A stretch of 64,000 bases of DNA from Nocardioides daeguensis (GTDB lineage: Bacteria; Actinomycetota; Actinomycetes; Propionibacteriales; Nocardioidaceae): NCBI RefSeq assembly GCF_019192965.1, contig NZ_JAHTKU010000027.1, positions 20,488 through 84,487 on the forward strand, in the 5' to 3' direction. This document shows positions 40,878 to 51,817 of this stretch, piece after piece. A program made the translations under genes and the position numbers. Positions within the stretch are counted from its first letter, which is position 1; each line of letters begins with the position of its first letter. Under the pieces are notes generated by a model. That model saw nothing but the letters and a program-made list of their open reading frames with translations, was not told the DNA's origin and made no database searches.

Positions 40878-41967
40878 CTTCGGCGGCGTGCTGCTCGCGG
40901 TCGTCCTGCTGGCCGCCAACGCCTTCTTCGTCGGCGCGGAGTTCGCCCTCATCTCCGCGCGCCGAAGCCAGATCGAGCCGCGGGCCCAGGCCGGGTCGCG
41001 GACGGCCCGGATCACCGTGGCGGCGATGGAGCGGGTCTCGGAGATGATGGCCGGCGCGCAGCTCGGCATCACGATCTGCTCGCTCGGCCTCGGTGCCGTC
41101 GGCGAGCCGGCACTGGCCCACCTGGTCGAGCCCGTCTTCCACGAGTTGCACGTGCCCGAGGACTGGCTGCACCCGGTCGCCTTCGTGCTCGCGATGACGA
41201 TCGTCGTGTTCCTCCACGTCGTGCTCGGCGAGATGGTGCCGAAGAACATCGCCATCGCGGGGCCCGACCGGGCGGCCCTGATCCTGGGCCCGCCGATGTA
41301 CGGCATCGTCACCGTGCTCCGCCCGGTGATCATCATGATCAACGCGCTCGCCAACGCGATCCTGCGCCTGCTGCGGATCGAGCCCAAGGACGAGATCGGC
41401 AGCACCTACACCCGCGAGGAGGTCGCCGCACTGGTCGAGGAGTCCCACGGCGAGGGCCTGCTCGCCGAGGACGAGTACGACCGGCTCTCCGGAGCCCTCG
41501 GCTTCACCGAGAAGACCGTCGCCGAGGTGATGATGCGGCCCGACTCGCTGGCCACGGTCGTACGCGGCTCCACCGGCGCCGACGTCGAGGCGCTGTGCGC
41601 CGCCACCGGCTTCAGCCGCTTCCCGGTCGTCTCCGCGGCCGAGGGCGACGCCAGCGACGGCGGTGACGGCGGGGGAGCGCCGATCGACCTGATCGGCTAC
41701 CTCCACATCAAGGACGTGCTCGAACCCGACGAGGAGCGCCGTGAGCGCCCGGTGGCCGACCGCTGGATCCGCCCGTTCGCCACCGTCACCGACGACACGC
41801 TGCTGCACGACGCGCTCGAGGTGCTCCAGCGCCGCGGCGCCCACATGGCCCGGGTCGTCGACCCCGCGGGGACGACGCTCGGCGTGGCAGCCCTCGAGGA
41901 CGTGATCGAGGAGCTGGTCGGCGAGATCCGCGACGCCGCCCACTCCGAGGAGTCCTCGGCCCCGTGA
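40870..41967 (+). CDS. CNNM/CorC family membrane protein 2
   Basis: A 365-residue paralogue of the preceding protein with the same CNNM transmembrane domain (VLLAANAFFVGAEFALISARRSQIEPRA, FVLAMTIVVFLHVVLGEMVPKNIAIAGP) and a CBS pair (ending in GVAALEDVIEELVGEIRDA). It lacks the C-terminal CorC_HlyC domain, which explains the shorter length. Paired CNNM genes are frequent in actinobacteria and may form heterodimers. The stop overlaps the GTG of the CDP-alcohol transferase. Confidence 0.92.
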   Translation: MGDFGGVLLAVVLLAANAFFVGAEFALISARRSQIEPRAQAGSRTARITVAAMERVSEMMAGAQLGITICSLGLGAVGEPALAHLVEPVFHELHVPEDWLHPVAFVLAMTIVVFLHVVLGEMVPKNIAIAGPDRAALILGPPMYGIVTVLRPVIIMINALANAILRLLRIEPKDEIGSTYTREEVAALVEESHGEGLLAEDEYDRLSGALGFTEKTVAEVMMRPDSLATVVRGSTGADVEALCAATGFSRFPVVSAAEGDASDGGDGGGAPIDLIGYLHIKDVLEPDEERRERPVADRWIRPFATVTDDTLLHDALEVLQRRGAHMARVVDPAGTTLGVAALEDVIEELVGEIRDAAHSEESSAP

Positions 41968-42584
41968 GCGCACCGACGCCGTCCTCCGCCACTACAGTGT
42001 CGTCCGTGGCTGCTCACCGGGTGCTGACGCTGCCCAACCTGATCAGCCTCCTGCGGCTGCTCGGCGTCCCCCTGTTCCTCTGGCTGGTGCTCGGCCCGGA
42101 GGCGGACGTCCTCGCGCTGGTCGTCCTCATGGCCTCGGGCGTCACCGACTTCCTCGACGGCTGGCTGGCGCGCAAGCTCGACCAGACCACCGAGCTCGGC
42201 CAGCTTCTCGACCCGATCGCCGACCGGCTCTACATCCTCGCCGTCGTCGTCGGCCTCGCGATGCGCGACATCATCCCGTGGTGGGTGGCGCTGTGCCTGC
42301 CGCTGCGCGACGTGCTGCTGTGGGGCCTGGTGCCGCTGCTGCGCACCCGCGGCTACAGCGCGCTGCCGGTGCACTTCCTCGGCAAGGCCGCCACCTTCAA
42401 CCTGCTCTACGCCTTCCCGCTGCTCCTGCTCGGCGACGGCGAGGGCACGGTCGCGACCCTGGCGCAGGTGTTCGGCTGGGCGTTCGCGTTGTGGGGGATC
42501 GGGCTCTACTGGTGGGCCGGGGTGCTCTACGCCTGGCAGGTCCGCAAGCTGCTGGCCACCACCGAGCGACGCACCCATGCCTGA
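41964..42584 (+). CDS. CDP-alcohol phosphatidyltransferase family protein (PgsA-like)
   Basis: A 206-residue membrane enzyme making phospholipid headgroups. The complete signature DG-x2-AR-x8-G-x3-D-x3-D is present in DFLDGWLARKLDQTTELGQLLDPIADR. Four to six membrane spans follow. It sits at the position of pgsA2 (Rv1822) of M. tuberculosis, ahead of the same DUF881 genes. The product is probably phosphatidylglycerophosphate or a cardiolipin-type lipid. The GTG at 41964 overlaps the preceding stop; the internal GTG at 42006 is less likely. Confidence 0.9.
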   Translation: MSAPTPSSATTVSSVAAHRVLTLPNLISLLRLLGVPLFLWLVLGPEADVLALVVLMASGVTDFLDGWLARKLDQTTELGQLLDPIADRLYILAVVVGLAMRDIIPWWVALCLPLRDVLLWGLVPLLRTRGYSALPVHFLGKAATFNLLYAFPLLLLGDGEGTVATLAQVFGWAFALWGIGLYWWAGVLYAWQVRKLLATTERRTHA

Positions 42585-43446
42585 CACCCTCGACCGGTCC
42601 CGGACGCCGCTGCTCACCCTGATCACCCAGGAGGCGATCGACCGCGACTACCAGGTCGCGGCGTCGCGCGCCGCCGCAAGGGGAGAGGGCGCAGACGCAG
42701 CGCGCGGACCGCGACACGGCTACCGGGTCGGCGTGGTGGTCGTCGTCGGGCTGTTCGCGATGCTCGTGACCGTCGCCGGCGTGCAGACCTCGCAGAACGC
42801 CGACGTCGACGACGCGAGCCGGGCCAGCCTGATCGAGCGGATCGAGACGCGCCGCGCCACGGTGCGCCGGCTGCAGGACGAGCTCGCCCAGCTGCGGGCC
42901 GCCAACGCCTCGGCCGAGAGCGCGCTGCGCTCCCTCGGCCGCCGGTATGGCGACGTGCGGGCCCGCCGTTCCCAGCTCGGCGCGCTGACCGGCTGCGCCC
43001 CGGCGACCGGCTCGGGCGTCCGGCTGAGGCTCGACAACCCGTCGTACGCCGGCGCCGCCGAGCAGCTGCGCGACTCCGACCTCGCGCTGGTCGCCGACGG
43101 CCTCTGGGCGGCCGGCGCCGAGGCGGTCGCGATCAACGGCCAGCGCCTCAACGCCCACGGCGGGATCACCAACGTCGGCGAGGCGGTCGAGGTCAACGGG
43201 GTCGGAGTCGCACCGCCGTTCACGGTGCTGGCCATCGGTGACCGCCGGACGCTGGCGTCGAAGTTCGCCGACTCGCAGGCCGGCCTGCGCTTCCTGGCGC
43301 TGGCCCGGCAGTACGGGTTCGAGCAGAAGATGGACAATGTGGACGACCTCCACCTGCCTGCCGCGCCCGCCGCGCTGTGCCAGCTACGGTCGGCGGAGAA
43401 CGATCAGATCAAGCCCCAGGGGCAGCAGGGAGGTGACGGGCCGTGA
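42577..43446 (+). CDS. DUF881 family protein, first copy
   Basis: A 289-residue protein with a cytoplasmic basic N-terminus, one membrane span (YRVGVVVVVGLFAMLVTVAGV, residues about 49-69), a coiled coil (IERIETRRATVRRLQDELAQLRAANAS), then the extracytoplasmic DUF881 domain (VRLRLDNPSYAG, GAEAVAINGQRLNAHGGITN). It corresponds to Rv1823. The family includes the B. subtilis YlxW/YlxX proteins, thought to act near division and envelope genes; the function is unproven. Overlaps upstream (eight bases) and downstream (four bases). Confidence 0.9.
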   Translation: MPDTLDRSRTPLLTLITQEAIDRDYQVAASRAAARGEGADAARGPRHGYRVGVVVVVGLFAMLVTVAGVQTSQNADVDDASRASLIERIETRRATVRRLQDELAQLRAANASAESALRSLGRRYGDVRARRSQLGALTGCAPATGSGVRLRLDNPSYAGAAEQLRDSDLALVADGLWAAGAEAVAINGQRLNAHGGITNVGEAVEVNGVGVAPPFTVLAIGDRRTLASKFADSQAGLRFLALARQYGFEQKMDNVDDLHLPAAPAALCQLRSAENDQIKPQGQQGGDGP

Positions 43447-43775
43447 TCGCGGTTCTCGGACTCGTCGTGGGTGTGGTCCTCGGCTTCGTGTTCCAGCCCG
43501 ACGTGCCCCGTTCGGTCGAGCCCTACCTGCCGATCGCGGTGGTGGCCGCGCTCGATGCCGTGTTCGGTGCGCTGCGCGCCTACCTCGACGGGATCTTCGA
43601 CGACAAGGTCTTCGTCGTGTCCTTCCTCAGCAACGTGGTGATCGCCGCCGGCATCGTCTACCTCGGTGACCGCCTCGGCGTCGGTGGCCAGCTCTCGACC
43701 GGCGTCATCGTCGTCCTCGGGATCCGGATCTTCACCAACGTCGCCGCCATCCGCAGGCACATCTTCCATGCCTGA
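43443..43775 (+). CDS. sbp: Small basic family protein (DUF1290)
   Basis: A 110-residue protein with three predicted membrane spans: VIAVLGLVVGVVLGFVF, DKVFVVSFLSNVVIAAGIVYLGD and STGVIVVLGIRIFTNVAAI. PYLPIAVVAALDAVFGALRAYLDGIFDDKVF is the diagnostic segment of the Sbp family. It lies between two DUF881 genes exactly as Rv1824 does between Rv1823 and Rv1825. The proteins probably form a membrane complex linked to the divisome. Start overlaps the preceding stop, and the stop overlaps the next start. Confidence 0.93.
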   Translation: MIAVLGLVVGVVLGFVFQPDVPRSVEPYLPIAVVAALDAVFGALRAYLDGIFDDKVFVVSFLSNVVIAAGIVYLGDRLGVGGQLSTGVIVVLGIRIFTNVAAIRRHIFHA

Positions 43776-44508
43776 GGAAGTGCCCGAGCAGGCCCCGGTC
43801 GACCGGCTGAAGGCCGCGCTGCTGCGCCCCTCGCGCAAGCAGCTCGTCGCTGCGGCCCTCCTCGCCCTGCTCGGCTTCGCTGCGGTCACCCAGGTCCGCA
43901 CGGCCGGCACCGACGACACCTACGCCGGGCTGCGCGAGCAGGAGCTGATCGACCTCCTCAACGGCCTGGCCGGCACCCGGCAGCGCACCGAGACCGAGAT
44001 CGACCGGCTCGAGGAGGTCGCTGCCGGCCTCAAGGACGACTCGTCGCGACGGCAGACGGCGCTCGACCAGGCCGATGCCGAGGTCGACGACCTCAACATC
44101 CTGGCCGGCCTGGTGCCGGTGACCGGGCCGGGGCTGCGGGTGACGATCGAGGAGCAGGACGGCCGGGTCCGGCTCGGCTCACTGCTCGACACCATCCAGG
44201 AGCTGCGCACCGTCGGCGCCGAGGCGATCGAGATCAACGGCGCCGTGCGGGTCGTGGCCCAGACCTCGTTCACCGAGACCGACGGCGGCTTCCTCATCGA
44301 CGGCGAACGGATCGAGGCGCCATACGTCGTCGTGGCGATCGGTGAGCCCGGCACGCTCGCCAACGCGATGACCTTCGCGCTGGGACCCAAGAAGCAGCTC
44401 GAGGACGACGGCGCCGTCGTCGGCGTCCAGGAGCTGCGCACCGTCGACATCGAGTCCGTGGTGCGACGCGACCGGCCTTCGTATGCCGTTCCGGACCAGG
44501 GGCAGTAG
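43768..44508 (+). CDS. DUF881 family protein, second copy
   Basis: A 246-residue relative of the gene before sbp (Rv1825 equivalent). One membrane span (QLVAAALLALLGFAAVTQV, near 30-48) precedes a coiled coil (RTETEIDRLEEVAAGLKDDSSRRQ) and a DUF881 domain with GLRVTIEEQDG, GAEAIEINGAVRVVAQTSF and APYVVVAIGEPGTL. The ATG at 43768 overlaps sbp by eight bases. The gcvH start follows ten bases after its stop. Confidence 0.9.
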   Translation: MPEEVPEQAPVDRLKAALLRPSRKQLVAAALLALLGFAAVTQVRTAGTDDTYAGLREQELIDLLNGLAGTRQRTETEIDRLEEVAAGLKDDSSRRQTALDQADAEVDDLNILAGLVPVTGPGLRVTIEEQDGRVRLGSLLDTIQELRTVGAEAIEINGAVRVVAQTSFTETDGGFLIDGERIEAPYVVVAIGEPGTLANAMTFALGPKKQLEDDGAVVGVQELRTVDIESVVRRDRPSYAVPDQGQ

Positions 44509-44518
44509 CCTTCGGGCC

Positions 44519-44908
44519 ATGACGAACCCCGCGGACCTGAAGTACACCGTCGAGCACGAGTGGCTGCGGCAGCCCGGCGAGAGCGCCGGCTCGGTGCGGG
44601 TCGGGATCACCGACTACGCCCAGGACGCACTCGGCGACATCGTCTACGTCTCGCTCCCCGAGGTCGGTGGCACCGTCACCGCGGGCGAGTCCTGTGGTGA
44701 GCTGGAGTCCACCAAGTCGGTGAGCGACGTCTACGCCCCCGTCAGCGGCGAGGTCGTGGCGGTCAACGAGGCCCTCGACGCCACCCCCGAGCTCGTCAAC
44801 ACCGACCCGTACGGCGCCGGCTGGCTCTTCGAGGTCGTCCCCGCCGACGGCGCGGACCTCGACGGCCTGCTCGACGCCGCGGCCTACGAGGCCCAGCTCG
44901 ACAACTGA
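44519..44908 (+). CDS. gcvH: Glycine cleavage system H protein
   Basis: A 129-residue lipoyl carrier that shuttles the aminomethyl group between GcvP, GcvT and the lipoamide dehydrogenase. The lipoylation site is GELESTKSVSDVY with K66. DALGDIVYVSLPEVG and GWLFEVVPADG flank it as in all H proteins. The ATG at 44519 gives the correct N-terminus (MTNPADLKYTVEHEW). gcvP lies 2.7 kb downstream behind a glycine riboswitch; gcvT is not in the window. Confidence 0.96.
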   Translation: MTNPADLKYTVEHEWLRQPGESAGSVRVGITDYAQDALGDIVYVSLPEVGGTVTAGESCGELESTKSVSDVYAPVSGEVVAVNEALDATPELVNTDPYGAGWLFEVVPADGADLDGLLDAAAYEAQLDN

Positions 44909-44948
44909 TCCGGTAGGTTCGTAGTAGACCCACCGTGAGGAGCCACTG

Positions 44949-45467
44949 ATGCCGTTCTGCACCGCCTGTGGTCGGCAGAACCCCGATGACGCCCGCTTCT
45001 GCTCGCAGTGCGGGAGCCGCCTGGTCGCGCCCGAGCCGGCGCCGATGACCGACGCCACCGCGACGATCCAGTTCGGCGCTGGTGCCGGCGCCGGTGCCGG
45101 TGAGCAGACGTCCGACCGCGCGCTCAGCCCTGTCGACGCTGCGGCGGTCGACGCCCTGCCGGTCGGGCACGCGCTGCTCGTGGTCCAGAAGGGACCGGGC
45201 TCCGGCAGCCGGTTCCTGCTCGACGCCGACGAGGTGAGCGCCGGTCGCCACCCGGAGAGCGGCATCTTCCTCGACGACGTCACGGTCTCGCGCCGCCACG
45301 CGGTCTTCCGCCGCGACGGCGACACCTTCACCGTGGAGGACGCGGGCAGCCTCAACGGCACCTACGTCAACCGGGACCGGATCGAGAAGGTCCAGCTCAA
45401 GGACAGCGACGAGGTCCAGGTCGGCAAGTACCGCCTGGTCTTCTTCGCGGGCCACGAGAGCGCCTGA
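44949..45467 (+). CDS. garA: FHA-domain protein, GarA/OdhI-like
   Basis: A 172-residue protein. An N-terminal zinc ribbon (CTAC and CSQC, residues 4-22) precedes a Thr-containing stretch (TDATATIQF), a Gly-Ala linker with GAGAGAGAG, and an FHA domain (about 75-165) with the SAGRHPESGIFLDDVTVSRRHAVF and GSLNGTYVNRDRI phosphothreonine-binding loops. GarA/OdhI binds and inhibits 2-oxoglutarate dehydrogenase and glutamate dehydrogenase until phosphorylated by PknG/PknB at an ETT motif. Here that motif is only DATAT. The zinc ribbon is an addition relative to mycobacterial GarA. Position equals Rv1827. Confidence 0.88.
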   Translation: MPFCTACGRQNPDDARFCSQCGSRLVAPEPAPMTDATATIQFGAGAGAGAGEQTSDRALSPVDAAAVDALPVGHALLVVQKGPGSGSRFLLDADEVSAGRHPESGIFLDDVTVSRRHAVFRRDGDTFTVEDAGSLNGTYVNRDRIEKVQLKDSDEVQVGKYRLVFFAGHESA

Positions 45468-45469
45468 GC

Positions 45470-46201
45470 ATGACCGCTGCCGTCGCTCGGGGCGAGCGGG
45501 AGCCACGGCTCAACATCGGCCAGGTGCTCGACCGCCTGCGCGCCGACTTCGAGGACATCAGCATCCCCAAGATCCGGTTCCTCGAGGCCGAGGGCCTGGT
45601 GAAGCCGGAGCGCACGCCCGCCGGGTACCGCAAGTTCTCCGAGGCCGACATCGAGCGGCTGCGCTACATCCTGCGGATGCAGCGCGACCACTACCTGCCG
45701 CTCAAGGTCATCGGTGAGCACCTCGACGCGATCGACCGCGGCCTCAACCCGCCGGAGCCGGAGCCGGTCGTGCCGACGGTGCCGATCGTCGCGCTCGGCG
45801 CTGACGGGCTGCCCGCCCCCGAGTCGTTCCGCCGTACCGACCGGTTGCGGCTCTCGCGCAAGGAGCTGGTCAAGGTGGCCGAGATCGACGAGGACCTCCT
45901 CGGGCAGCTCGAGGCGTTCGCGCTGATCAACCCGTCGCCGACCGGTCACTACGACACCGACGCGCTGGTGATCGCCCAGACCGCCCGCGAGCTCGCCGAC
46001 TACGGCATCGAGCCGCGTCACCTGCGCGCGTTCCGCACGGCCGCCGACCGCGAGGTCGGCCTGCTGAAGCAGGTGGTCGTTCCACGAAGAGGTCGCGATG
46101 CCGGCGCGAGTGCCCGGGCCGAGGAGGCGGTCAGCGAGATCGCCGCCCTGTCGGTGCGGCTGCACGCGACCCTGGTCAAGGCGGGGCTGCGCCGCATCTG
46201 A
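45470..46201 (+). CDS. ftsR: MerR family regulator, FtsR-like
   Basis: A 243-residue MerR-type regulator with the FtsR/Rv1828 layout. The N-terminal winged helix LNIGQVLDRLRADFEDISIPKIRFLEAEGLVKPERTPAGYRKFSEADIERLRYILRMQ is spread over residues 14-72, followed by a linker and a helical C-terminal part (AEIDEDLLGQLEAFALI, IEPRHLRAFRTAADREVGLLKQVV). FtsR activates ftsZ in Corynebacterium. It starts two bases after the FHA gene, so the two are coupled. Confidence 0.9.
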   Translation: MTAAVARGEREPRLNIGQVLDRLRADFEDISIPKIRFLEAEGLVKPERTPAGYRKFSEADIERLRYILRMQRDHYLPLKVIGEHLDAIDRGLNPPEPEPVVPTVPIVALGADGLPAPESFRRTDRLRLSRKELVKVAEIDEDLLGQLEAFALINPSPTGHYDTDALVIAQTARELADYGIEPRHLRAFRTAADREVGLLKQVVVPRRGRDAGASARAEEAVSEIAALSVRLHATLVKAGLRRI

Positions 46202-46230
46202 GGCTCCACCCCACGCAGTAGGCTGGACGC

Positions 46231-46701
46231 ATGCGCGAGGTCGACGTGATGGGTGTTCGGGTGGAGATGCCCTCCAACCAGCCGATCGTGCTGCTTCGGG
46301 AGGTGGCCGGGGACCGCTACCTGCCGATCTGGATCGGCGCGGTCGAGGCGACCGCGATCGCGTTCGCCCAGCAGGGCGTCGTGCCACCGAGGCCGCTGAC
46401 CCACGACCTGCTCCGCGACGTGCTGAGCGCCACCGGCAACGAGCTGAGCGAGGTCCGGATCACCGACGTCCGCGACGGCGTCTTCTACGCCACGCTGGTC
46501 TTCGCCTCCGGGGTCGAGGTCAGCGCGCGGCCCTCCGACTCGATCGCGCTCGCGCTGCGCACCGGCACCACGATCTACTGCTCGGAGGACGTCCTGGCCG
46601 AGGCCGGCCTGGCCGCACCGGCCGAGGAGGAGGACGAGGTCGAGGCGTTCCGCGAGTTCCTCGACCACGTCTCGCCGGAGGACTTCGGCGCCGAGGGCTG
46701 A
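46231..46701 (+). CDS. Bifunctional nuclease family protein (DUF151)
   Basis: A 156-residue protein of the BFN/DUF151 family: MREVDVMGVRVEMPSNQPIVLLRE, YLPIWIGAVEATAIAFAQQG, RPLTHDLLRDVLSATG and SARPSDSIALALRTGTTIYCSEDVL are the family blocks. Plant homologues show DNase and RNase activity; the bacterial role is unknown. Equivalent to Rv1829, between the two MerR genes. It is the last member of the long unit before a clear promoter region. Confidence 0.92.
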   Translation: MREVDVMGVRVEMPSNQPIVLLREVAGDRYLPIWIGAVEATAIAFAQQGVVPPRPLTHDLLRDVLSATGNELSEVRITDVRDGVFYATLVFASGVEVSARPSDSIALALRTGTTIYCSEDVLAEAGLAAPAEEEDEVEAFREFLDHVSPEDFGAEG

Positions 46702-46722
46702 CCGGCCGGAGCGTGGAGATTT

Positions 46723-46741
46723 CCTCAGGCTCAGGCTGAGG
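46723..46741. promoter_or_regulatory. 19-bp near-perfect palindrome upstream of the second MerR gene
   Basis: CCTCAGGCTCAGGCTGAGG is 16 of 19 symmetrical, with outer arms CCTCAG/CTGAGG. It lies 34 bases upstream of a -35 element and 127 bases before the MerR start. A similar half-site (GATGAGG) follows. It is a reasonable binding site for the MerR protein itself. Confidence 0.45.
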
Positions 46742-46775
46742 ATGAGGGTTTTCGGCGACACGCCCGCTCATGTCT

Positions 46776-46805
46776 TTGACCGGCCCGACACCGGCGCCGT
46801 ACCTT
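46776..46805 (+). promoter_or_regulatory. Vegetative-type promoter of the second MerR gene
   Basis: TTGACC (46776-46781), 18-base spacer, TACCTT (46800-46805), upstream of the gene starting at 46869. This resembles the main sigma factor consensus. The spacer is close to the long spacers seen in MerR-controlled promoters. Confidence 0.55.
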
Positions 46806-46868
46806 GAAGAGGTCGGAATGACACCCGTGCAACGCGCCGTGCCCAACGTCTGAGCCCATGGAGGCCCC

Positions 46869-47465
<597 letters not shown>

Positions 47466-47487
47466 CCTGTACTCGCTGTTGATGCTG

Positions 47488-47585
47488 CACGGGAGAGTCA
47501 GGCCCCGTGCCTGCGCCGAAGGGGCAATCCCTCCCCGGAACCTCTCAGGCGCCAGGACCGTGCGGAGCAGGCAACTCTGAAGGCG
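47488..47585 (+). promoter_or_regulatory. Glycine riboswitch (single aptamer) upstream of gcvP
   Basis: Conserved glycine aptamer blocks occur in order: GGGAGAGT, GCGCCGAAGGGGCAA, CTCTCAGGCGCCAGGACCG and GGCAACTCTGAAGG. AGAGT (47494-47498) pairs with ACTCT (47574-47578) to close P1. Only one full aptamer is seen. Downstream, GCGCAGTGACGCGC and CAGAGGGGGAGGG could form the expression platform before the gcvP start at 47656. In this family glycine binding normally turns gcv expression on. Confidence 0.93.
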
Positions 47586-47655
47586 CAGTGACGCGCTGAC
47601 AGAGGGGGAGGGCTCGATTCACCTCATCGACCCGACCCGAGGAGCATCCCTGCTC

Positions 47656-50478
<2,823 letters not shown>

Positions 50479-50485
50479 GACCTCG

Positions 50486-51796
50486 GTGAGCGGCCACGAC
50501 GACGCGCTGGCCTCGTTGCAGGCCGCGGGCCGGCTGCCGTCCGTCTCGGCGGCGGTCGCCCGCGGCGGCACACCGGTCTGGCAGGGCTGCCTGAACGTCC
50601 TGCCCGACCGCGCGGTGACCAGCGCGTCGGCGTACCGGATCGGGTCGATCACCAAGACCCTCACCGCCGTCCTCGTGCTGCAGCTGCGCGACGAGGGACG
50701 GCTCGCGCTCGACGACCCGATCGGCCGGTTCGTGCCGGAGACGGGCTACGCGTCCGCGACGGTGCACGACCTGCTCGCCCACACCGCCGGCCTGCAGAGC
50801 GAGCCGGTGGGCGCGTGGTGGGAGCGGGTCGACGGCGGTGCCGTCGCCGAGCTGCTGGAGGCCAACGACGGCTCCGGCCGAGTCGCGGCGGCGGGGGAGT
50901 ACTACCACTACTCCAACCTGGGCTTCGCGCTCCTCGGCGAGGCGGTCGCGCGGCTGCGCGGCGCACCCTGGTGGCAGGTCGTGCAGTCCCGGTTGCTCGC
51001 CCCGCTCGGCATGGGCGCGACGTCGTACGACCCGCCGGCCGACCACGCACCCGGCCGCAGCGTCGACCACTTCGCCCACACGCTGAGCGCCGAGCCGCAC
51101 TCCGACACCCGGGCCATGGCCCCGGCCGGGCAGCTGTGGAGCACTGTCGGCGACCTGCTCGTCTGGGCCGACTTCCTGGCCACCGGCCACCCCGACGTGC
51201 TGGCCAGCGCGACCCTCGCCGAGATGGCGCGGCCGGCGACGCCGGCCGAGGCCTACGGCCTCGGGCTGCGCGTCCTGCACGCCCACGGGCGCACCCTGGT
51301 CGGTCACACCGGCTCGATGCCCGGCTTCCAGGCGTCGCTGTTCGTCGACCGGTCGACCCGGGACGCGGTCGTCGCGCTCGCGGACTCGACCACCGGCCTC
51401 GGTGCCGAGCAGGTGCCGAGCCGCTTCCTGGCAGCCGGCGACGGAGCGCCGGTGGCGGGCCCGGTGACACCGTGGCGCCCGTCGCCCCGCCCCGTGCCGG
51501 CCACCGTCGGCGACGTGCTCGGCATCTGGTTCTGGGGCCACACCGGCTTCAGCATCGAGTGGCGCGACGCGGAGCTGCAGGTCCGCGACCTGCGCACCGG
51601 CAGTCTCGAGGAGCGCCTCCGGCCCGAGGGTGAGGTCTTCGTCGGCACCGATGGCTATCACCGCGGCGAGACCCTGTACCCGCGCCGGCGTGCCGACGGG
51701 AGCCTCAGCCACTTGGAGTGTGCGACCTTCGTCTGGACGCGGACGCCGTACGACCCCCAGGCGCCGATCCCTGGGGGTCCTGCCCCGCAGGCGTGA
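50486..51796 (+). CDS. Serine hydrolase of the beta-lactamase/DD-peptidase fold
   Basis: A 436-residue class C-like serine hydrolase. The catalytic SxxK is in YRIGSITKTL, the Y-x-N is in YYHYSNLGFALLGEAV, and the KTG-equivalent is VGHTGSMPGF. There is no signal peptide, so it is cytoplasmic and more likely an esterase or peptidase than a beta-lactamase. The C-terminal 90 residues (IWFWGHTGFSIEWRDAELQVRDL) form an additional beta domain. The GTG at 50486 is seven bases past the gcvP stop. A perfect 10-bp hairpin overlaps the last codons. Confidence 0.88.
   Translation: MSGHDDALASLQAAGRLPSVSAAVARGGTPVWQGCLNVLPDRAVTSASAYRIGSITKTLTAVLVLQLRDEGRLALDDPIGRFVPETGYASATVHDLLAHTAGLQSEPVGAWWERVDGGAVAELLEANDGSGRVAAAGEYYHYSNLGFALLGEAVARLRGAPWWQVVQSRLLAPLGMGATSYDPPADHAPGRSVDHFAHTLSAEPHSDTRAMAPAGQLWSTVGDLLVWADFLATGHPDVLASATLAEMARPATPAEAYGLGLRVLHAHGRTLVGHTGSMPGFQASLFVDRSTRDAVVALADSTTGLGAEQVPSRFLAAGDGAPVAGPVTPWRPSPRPVPATVGDVLGIWFWGHTGFSIEWRDAELQVRDLRTGSLEERLRPEGEVFVGTDGYHRGETLYPRRRADGSLSHLECATFVWTRTPYDPQAPIPGGPAPQA
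51752..51778 (+). terminator. Hairpin in the 3' end of the serine hydrolase gene
   Basis: GACCCCCAGG (51752-51761) and CCTGGGGGTC (51769-51778) form a 10-bp perfect stem with a 7-base loop, ending 18 bases before the stop codon's last base. It could be an intragenic terminator for the gcvP unit. Confidence 0.45.
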
Positions 51797-51817
51797 CCGG
51801 AGGGGCATGATGCTCCC

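Noticed and set aside
45073..45112. GGTGCCGGCGCC-type short repeats in the FHA gene considered as a variable repeat
   Set aside because: They encode a Gly-Ala linker, with imperfect units that simply reflect codon bias.
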